From the NCBI GenBank assembly GCA_966112985.1, contig CBHWET010000145.1, forward strand, positions 1 to 11,073: a stretch of 11,073 bases of DNA, in the 5' to 3' direction. Below the pieces are notes generated by a model that had not been told where the DNA came from, did not search any database, and saw only the letters and a list, made by a program, of their open reading frames with translations. Origin of the DNA: CBHWET01 sp966112985 (GTDB lineage Bacteria; Verrucomicrobiota; Verrucomicrobiia; Limisphaerales; JACDHS01). Position numbers and translations under genes: made by a program. Below, piece by piece: positions 6,843 through 11,073 of the stretch (the first letter of the stretch is position 1; every line of letters begins with the position of its first letter).

Positions 6843-8917
6843 TGACGCGTCAGATGGTTGAGCTGTCGCTGAGCTTCTGGATAGTTTCGACGCAACTGCA
6901 ATGCTTGTTTCAGGTGATCAACCGCTTCATCATTTTGCCGGTCGTGAATCAGTGCAAGACTAAGATTATAATGAGCCTCAGGGTTATTAGCGTTGAGCTG
7001 TAAAGCCAGTTTGTAGTGTTCGATCGCTTCAGAATACTTCTGCTGTTCAGAAAGGACGTTACCAAGATTGTTGTGCACCTGCGCTTCGTCGGGTTTAAGG
7101 CGCAATGCCTCCCTATACTGGGTCGTAGCCTCCTCAAGCTTATGTTGAACGGCATATGCATTTCCCAAATTGCTATGGGCGCTAGCTTTGCCTGGATCAA
7201 GTTCAACCGCGCGTTTAAGATGAAACATCGCGCTCTCCATATTTCCGCGCATAGCCATTGCGATACCAAGATTGTTATGAGCATCGGCGTGATTTGTATT
7301 TGATTTCAGCGCCACAAGGTAATATCCGATGGCGGCATCAACTTGGCCTATTTCAGCAAGCGCATTGCCGTAGTTGTTATTCACGTCGGCATGTTTAGGG
7401 TCCTGTTTGAGCGCGCGTTCGTATAAAGGCAGCGCCTCGCGTACATCTCCCTGCTCTGCGAGAGCATGTCCCAGATTATTCAGAGCATCAACATAGTCGC
7501 TTTTTATTGCGACGGACCTCCGATAACATTCGATAGCCTCCTTTGCACGCGATTTTGGAAGTGAAAAGCCCAGATTATTCCATGCCAGATAATTGTCCTT
7601 CGTAACCGCAACGGTCCTTCCGAATAAAGCTTCACTGTCCCTCCAGAAGCCCAATTGAATGCGTGTGATTGGAACACACGCCACTACAGTAAGAATCCCC
7701 ATCGCTCCGGTAGTCTTAGACAAAAATGACCATCGACTACTAACTTCAACCAGCCACCAGGTGAGCGCGATCGAAAAACCAATTGCAGGAATATACATGT
7801 AACGATCGGCCATAGATTGAATGCCCACTTGCACCAGACCAATCACAGGGACTAATGACCCGAAGAACCACAAACTGCCAACTAGCAAATAAGGCCGGCG
7901 TCGCCATTGCGAAACCGCCAAAACGATGACTGCAACCACAAACACAACGGAAACAGCTACGAGCACTGTCGGCCAGTGTCCAGGATGGGGATAAAGGACG
8001 GCAAGATCGGTCGGCCAAAACAGTTTCTTTGTATAACGAAGGTAGGAAACCATCGCATTCGCAAGGCGTGCGCCAAAGGACAACGTTTCAATCGATGCAA
8101 CGGCGCCTCCTTTCCGTTGCACATAAAAGGTCACCGCACTGGATAAAAATGCCAATCCAAAGAATGGAATCTTCTCAATGAGCAATCTTGCGATCTCAGA
8201 ATTTCGAAATCTGCTGATGCTTCTCTCGGAGTTCTCAAAACGGCCCAACGGCCAAAAATCCAATAGAATTAACACGCATGGCAAAGTTACCAACATAGGT
8301 TTGGACATCAGGCCAAGTGAAAACATGACGAGAGCGATCAAGTAATCAAAGTGAGCACCGTTGCCTGCGGCTTTTCGCTTAAACGAGAAACGGGCATAAA
8401 AAAATAAGGTCAAAATCCAAAACAAACCACTAAGGACATCTTTCCGTTCTGACAGCCAGGCGACGGATTCTACATGCATCGGATGCAGTGCAAAAATCGC
8501 AGCGATGAACGCACTCCGCCAAGTTGCACCAGTCCACTTTCGAACGAGGAGGAAAAGGAGAACGGCGTTCCCGACGTGTAGCACCAGATTTGTCATGTGG
8601 TGCAGGCCGAAGTTGTCGCCGAACATCGCAAAATCGAGCATGTGCGAAATCCACGTAAGAGGATGCCAATTCGCCGCGTGGCCAGTCGTGAACGCCCAAT
8701 AAAGTGAGTGCGCCGTCAGGCCTTGTTGCACTTCACGATTGCCTTTAACGTAGTCGCCATCGTCGTAATTAACGTAGCCGAAATGACGAACAGGTAAAAA
8801 AACGAGGACAGTCGTCAGTGCGATCGTTATGGCCAGCAACCACGCAAGTTGAACACTCCGCAAACCTTGCTGTGGCCGTGCTTCGTTAACAGACTTCACA
8901 TGGTGCGTTGTCACCAT
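6839..8917 (-). CDS. TMTC-like GT-C membrane protein with seven C-terminal TPRs (692 aa)
   Basis: Hydrophilic N-terminus of about 22 residues, helix about 24-43, NYDDGDYV (50-57), NWHPLTW (83-89) and SHMLD (91-95), HPMHVESVAW with ERKD (145-160), SKPMLVT (205-211), LILLDFWPL (216-224), LFWP...LYPHP (299-312), LVPVIG...SMADRY (355-373). TPRs run from about 443 to 677 (bases 6887-7591): seven units, the first one residue short and poor in consensus (SLPKSRAKEA), the next six near-canonical. The loop after WPL is longer than in the 629-residue paralog and carries a repeated F-x-NSE motif (227-231 and 237-241). The start ATG is 31 bases after the upstream stop; there is no good Shine-Dalgarno, and a GTG at codon 2 is an equally possible start. 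The stop overlaps the next ATG. Predicted membrane glycosyltransferase, acceptor unknown. Confidence 0.9.
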   Translation of the reverse strand: MVTTHHVKSVNEARPQQGLRSVQLAWLLAITIALTTVLVFLPVRHFGYVNYDDGDYVKGNREVQQGLTAHSLYWAFTTGHAANWHPLTWISHMLDFAMFGDNFGLHHMTNLVLHVGNAVLLFLLVRKWTGATWRSAFIAAIFALHPMHVESVAWLSERKDVLSGLFWILTLFFYARFSFKRKAAGNGAHFDYLIALVMFSLGLMSKPMLVTLPCVLILLDFWPLGRFENSERSISRFRNSEIARLLIEKIPFFGLAFLSSAVTFYVQRKGGAVASIETLSFGARLANAMVSYLRYTKKLFWPTDLAVLYPHPGHWPTVLVAVSVVFVVAVIVLAVSQWRRRPYLLVGSLWFFGSLVPVIGLVQVGIQSMADRYMYIPAIGFSIALTWWLVEVSSRWSFLSKTTGAMGILTVVACVPITRIQLGFWRDSEALFGRTVAVTKDNYLAWNNLGFSLPKSRAKEAIECYRRSVAIKSDYVDALNNLGHALAEQGDVREALPLYERALKQDPKHADVNNNYGNALAEIGQVDAAIGYYLVALKSNTNHADAHNNLGIAMAMRGNMESAMFHLKRAVELDPGKASAHSNLGNAYAVQHKLEEATTQYREALRLKPDEAQVHNNLGNVLSEQQKYSEAIEHYKLALQLNANNPEAHYNLSLALIHDRQNDEAVDHLKQALQLRRNYPEAQRQLNHLTRQ

Positions 8918-8948
8918 CGGATTGGAAAATGATAACAGAAATGGCTGC

Positions 8949-11073
8949 TCATTCCGCTCTTTTCTTTAGAGGCGGTTGCCAATACGGATGTCCCGCGCGA
9001 TAAAGCTTCAGCAGTTCGAGATTTTTTTCGGCGAGTTCAGTCTGCCCATTGGAGGTTGCGACTTGATATGCGGCTTCACCGAGTTCTATGGCTTTGGCGA
9101 AGCGGCCAGCTTCGGCATGAGCAGCCGCCAAAGTTCCGAGAAACATCGGTCGACGAAAGCCATCCAATTCGCACGCCTGCGCCGCTAGTCTCACAGCTTC
9201 CTCGCCATCACGAAGCTCAGCTTGCGGCGACGTCGCAAGGAGCCATGCCAGATTATTTAACGCGTCGGGCCATTGCGGTCTTAACCGCAAAGCAGCTCTA
9301 TAGTGGAGAATGGCCCGCGGAAAGTCGCCTTGCCCAACGGCGATAACGCCCAGTTGAAAATGCGCTTCCGGGTTGTTCGGGTTTAAGCGTAGCACCTCCT
9401 GCAACTGCAACGCGGCGTTGTTTACGGCATTGCTGTCGTCCGCGCTAGTATGGTTCAAGTACAGCAGTGCAAGATTTTGATGAGCTTCGGCGTAATCGGG
9501 TCGCAACCGTATCGCTTTATTCAAATGTTCTTCTGCTTCAACTCTTCGCCCGGCAGAAAGCAACAACGTGCCGAGATTATTATGAATGGCAGCGTCGTTG
9601 CGATTGATTGCCAAGGCTTTTTGATAAGTGGCAATCGCTTCGTTGATCCGGCTCTGTTTCGAAAATGTGTTACCTAAATTATAAATCGCTTGTACGTAAT
9701 CGGGATCCAACTCGATCGCGCGTTGATAATGTCCGACTGCTTCATCGAATCGTCCTTGACCGGCCAGCATCATTCCAACCGCGTTATGCAGGCCAGCATT
9801 CCGCTCGTCGATTTGTAATGCCGCCTCATAGTGACGCGCGGCTTCATCCAGATTGCCTCGGGCCACATTAATCTGAGCGAGGTTAGCGTGGGCCATCACA
9901 TCACGGGGATCCGTTGCCAACACAGCAGAGAACTGATCAACTGCCAAATTTGTTTGGCCTCGCTCGACGAGTGCATTACCAAGGTTCACACGCGCCACCG
10001 TGTTTTGAGGAGATGTTTCAAGTGCATGACTGAACAAAGTAATGCTATCTCGCCAGTATCTGACTTGCTTGGCTGTCAGTGACACACACAAAGCCAATAC
10101 GATACACGCGGCCAACGGGAACCAACGACGTGGCGATGGTCCACGTCCAAGCCCTTGATATAACAACCAGGCGAAGACAATAAAAAGGCCGATGCTCGGG
10201 AGATATGTGTACCGATCAGCCATTGATTGACTGCCCACCTGTACTAGCCCAATAACAGGCACCATCGTACCAACAAACCAGCACCAGCCCACAAAAACCC
10301 AAGGGCGCCCTTTCAACTGCCAAATTGAAAGTGTGAAAGCGACAATCAAAAAAGCAGCCGCGACGATAAACAGCCAGACGGGCCACGAATCGGCGTACGG
10401 ATAAAAAACCGCCAAATCTGCAGGCCAAACGGTCTTTGCAAAATACCGAAAGTAAGAAACGATGGCATTTTCTATTCGTTGATCCAATGGAACATGCGAA
10501 ACGGAAACGACCGCATTAGCAGATTTCTGAGCCCAGAGCACAATCGGAACGAAGACCGCGGAACTGACGAAAAAGGGAATCTTCTCTACAATTAGCTTCC
10601 AACCACCTCTCGCGTTACTCAAGGCGAAGCGCTCAAGCGGCCATATATCCAACAAAAGCAAAGCAAACGGTAAGGTCACCAGCATTTGCTTCGAAAACAG
10701 ACCAATAGCAAAACAAATAACGGCGGCGACGTAATTCAGATGAGTTCTCGCAGGCAATGAACCAGGTAACCCAGTTCGCGCTCGCGCGTACCGGACGTAG
10801 CAAAACATCGTCAGCATCCAAAATAGTGCAGACAAAACGTCTTTCCGTTCGGAAATCCAGGCAACAGATTCAACGTGTAACGGGTGCAATGCGAACAGTG
10901 CAGCAACAAAAGCACTTCGCCCACTCACGCCCGTCATCAAGCGAAGAGTAAAAAAGAGGAGAGCGGTGTTGACAATATGAATCAATACGTTGACGAGGTG
11001 ATGACCGCCCGCACTCGCCCCAAAAACTTTCCAGTCAAGCATGTGCGATAACCATGTAAGCGGATGCCAGTTT
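8949..11073 (-). CDS. TMTC-like GT-C membrane protein with TPRs and C-terminal cap, 5' end missing
   Basis: The reading frame is open to the right edge. The first visible residues are NWHPLTWLSH, a motif found about 75-85 residues into the paralogs, so the true start and the YDD loop lie outside the window; the first in-frame ATG (11042-11040) is the internal Met of SHMLD. Counting from the first visible residue (about 707 in all): HPLHVESVAW with ERKD at 63-78, SKQMLVT (127-133; Gln replaces the usual Pro), LLLDIWPL (139-146), TVWP...FYP (214-225), MVPVIG...SMADRY (270-288). TPRs fill about 357-601 (bases 9270-10004), with one unit enlarged to about 40 residues by a TSADDSNAVNN-type insert. 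A cap of about 100 residues follows (ALNNLAWLLAT; ACEL; ending LYRAGHPYWQP and a basic tail), homologous to the cap of the 702-residue paralog. Likely the longest copy. Probable membrane glycosyltransferase; substrate unknown. Confidence 0.9.
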   Translation of the reverse strand, partial: NWHPLTWLSHMLDWKVFGASAGGHHLVNVLIHIVNTALLFFTLRLMTGVSGRSAFVAALFALHPLHVESVAWISERKDVLSALFWMLTMFCYVRYARARTGLPGSLPARTHLNYVAAVICFAIGLFSKQMLVTLPFALLLLDIWPLERFALSNARGGWKLIVEKIPFFVSSAVFVPIVLWAQKSANAVVSVSHVPLDQRIENAIVSYFRYFAKTVWPADLAVFYPYADSWPVWLFIVAAAFLIVAFTLSIWQLKGRPWVFVGWCWFVGTMVPVIGLVQVGSQSMADRYTYLPSIGLFIVFAWLLYQGLGRGPSPRRWFPLAACIVLALCVSLTAKQVRYWRDSITLFSHALETSPQNTVARVNLGNALVERGQTNLAVDQFSAVLATDPRDVMAHANLAQINVARGNLDEAARHYEAALQIDERNAGLHNAVGMMLAGQGRFDEAVGHYQRAIELDPDYVQAIYNLGNTFSKQSRINEAIATYQKALAINRNDAAIHNNLGTLLLSAGRRVEAEEHLNKAIRLRPDYAEAHQNLALLYLNHTSADDSNAVNNAALQLQEVLRLNPNNPEAHFQLGVIAVGQGDFPRAILHYRAALRLRPQWPDALNNLAWLLATSPQAELRDGEEAVRLAAQACELDGFRRPMFLGTLAAAHAEAGRFAKAIELGEAAYQVATSNGQTELAEKNLELLKLYRAGHPYWQPPLKKRAE

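Noticed and set aside
11040..11042. ATG as the start of the most upstream gene
   Set aside because: It is the internal Met of the SHMLD motif; the frame continues upstream as NWHPLTWLSH to the window edge, so the gene is truncated there.
1..11073. Recent gene conversion or identical long repeats among the copies
   Set aside because: Even the most conserved segments differ at many third codon positions between copies; I found no long identical stretches, which points to old duplications.

Overview
The whole window is one tandem array of paralogous genes, all on the minus strand. Transcription runs from high to low coordinates. I see six genes: one without its 5' end (8949-11073), four complete (6839-8917, 4953-6842, 2848-4956, 893-2842), and one more divergent gene without its 3' end (1 to about 808). 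There is no RNA gene, insertion sequence, CRISPR array or unrelated gene, and no unassigned stretch reaches 100 bases.

The five well-preserved proteins share one design. Each has an N-terminal membrane domain of about 420-440 residues with roughly ten hydrophobic segments, followed by a C-terminal run of 5-8 tetratricopeptide (TPR) repeats. The same signatures recur in order: a YDD motif in the loop after the first hydrophobic helix; a WHP(L/M)TW-SHMLD block (NYHPITILSHMID in one copy); FA-HP--V-(S/T)VAW--ERK(D/N); SKPMLVT-like with LLLD(I/F)WPL; an aromatic WP...YP block; and LVPV(I/L)G--Q-G-Q-MADR(Y/F). This order resembles the GT-C fold TMTC proteins of animals (multi-TM, DUF1736 and TPRs; TMTC1-4 are linked to O-mannosylation of cadherins) and the many uncharacterised 'TPR protein' membrane proteins of bacteria. 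The best-supported role is therefore a membrane glycosyltransferase using a polyprenyl-linked donor, acting on an extracytoplasmic protein or glycan through TPR binding. This is inferred from family resemblance, and no donor or acceptor can be read from the sequence.

The spacing looks like an operon: a 31-base gap, two ATGA stop/start overlaps of 4 bases, a 5-base gap, then an 84-base gap before the last, divergent gene. That last gap holds a perfect 14-base palindrome and an SD-like GAGGGG, and is the only plausible internal regulatory point. The other starts lack a clear Shine-Dalgarno sequence, so translational coupling is likely.

The organism is a bacterium of moderate GC. Large families of TPR/GT-C fusions, short intergenic gaps and weak ribosome binding sites would fit Verrucomicrobiota or a related PVC or soil lineage, but no marker gene fixes the taxonomy. 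The array runs off both ends of the window.
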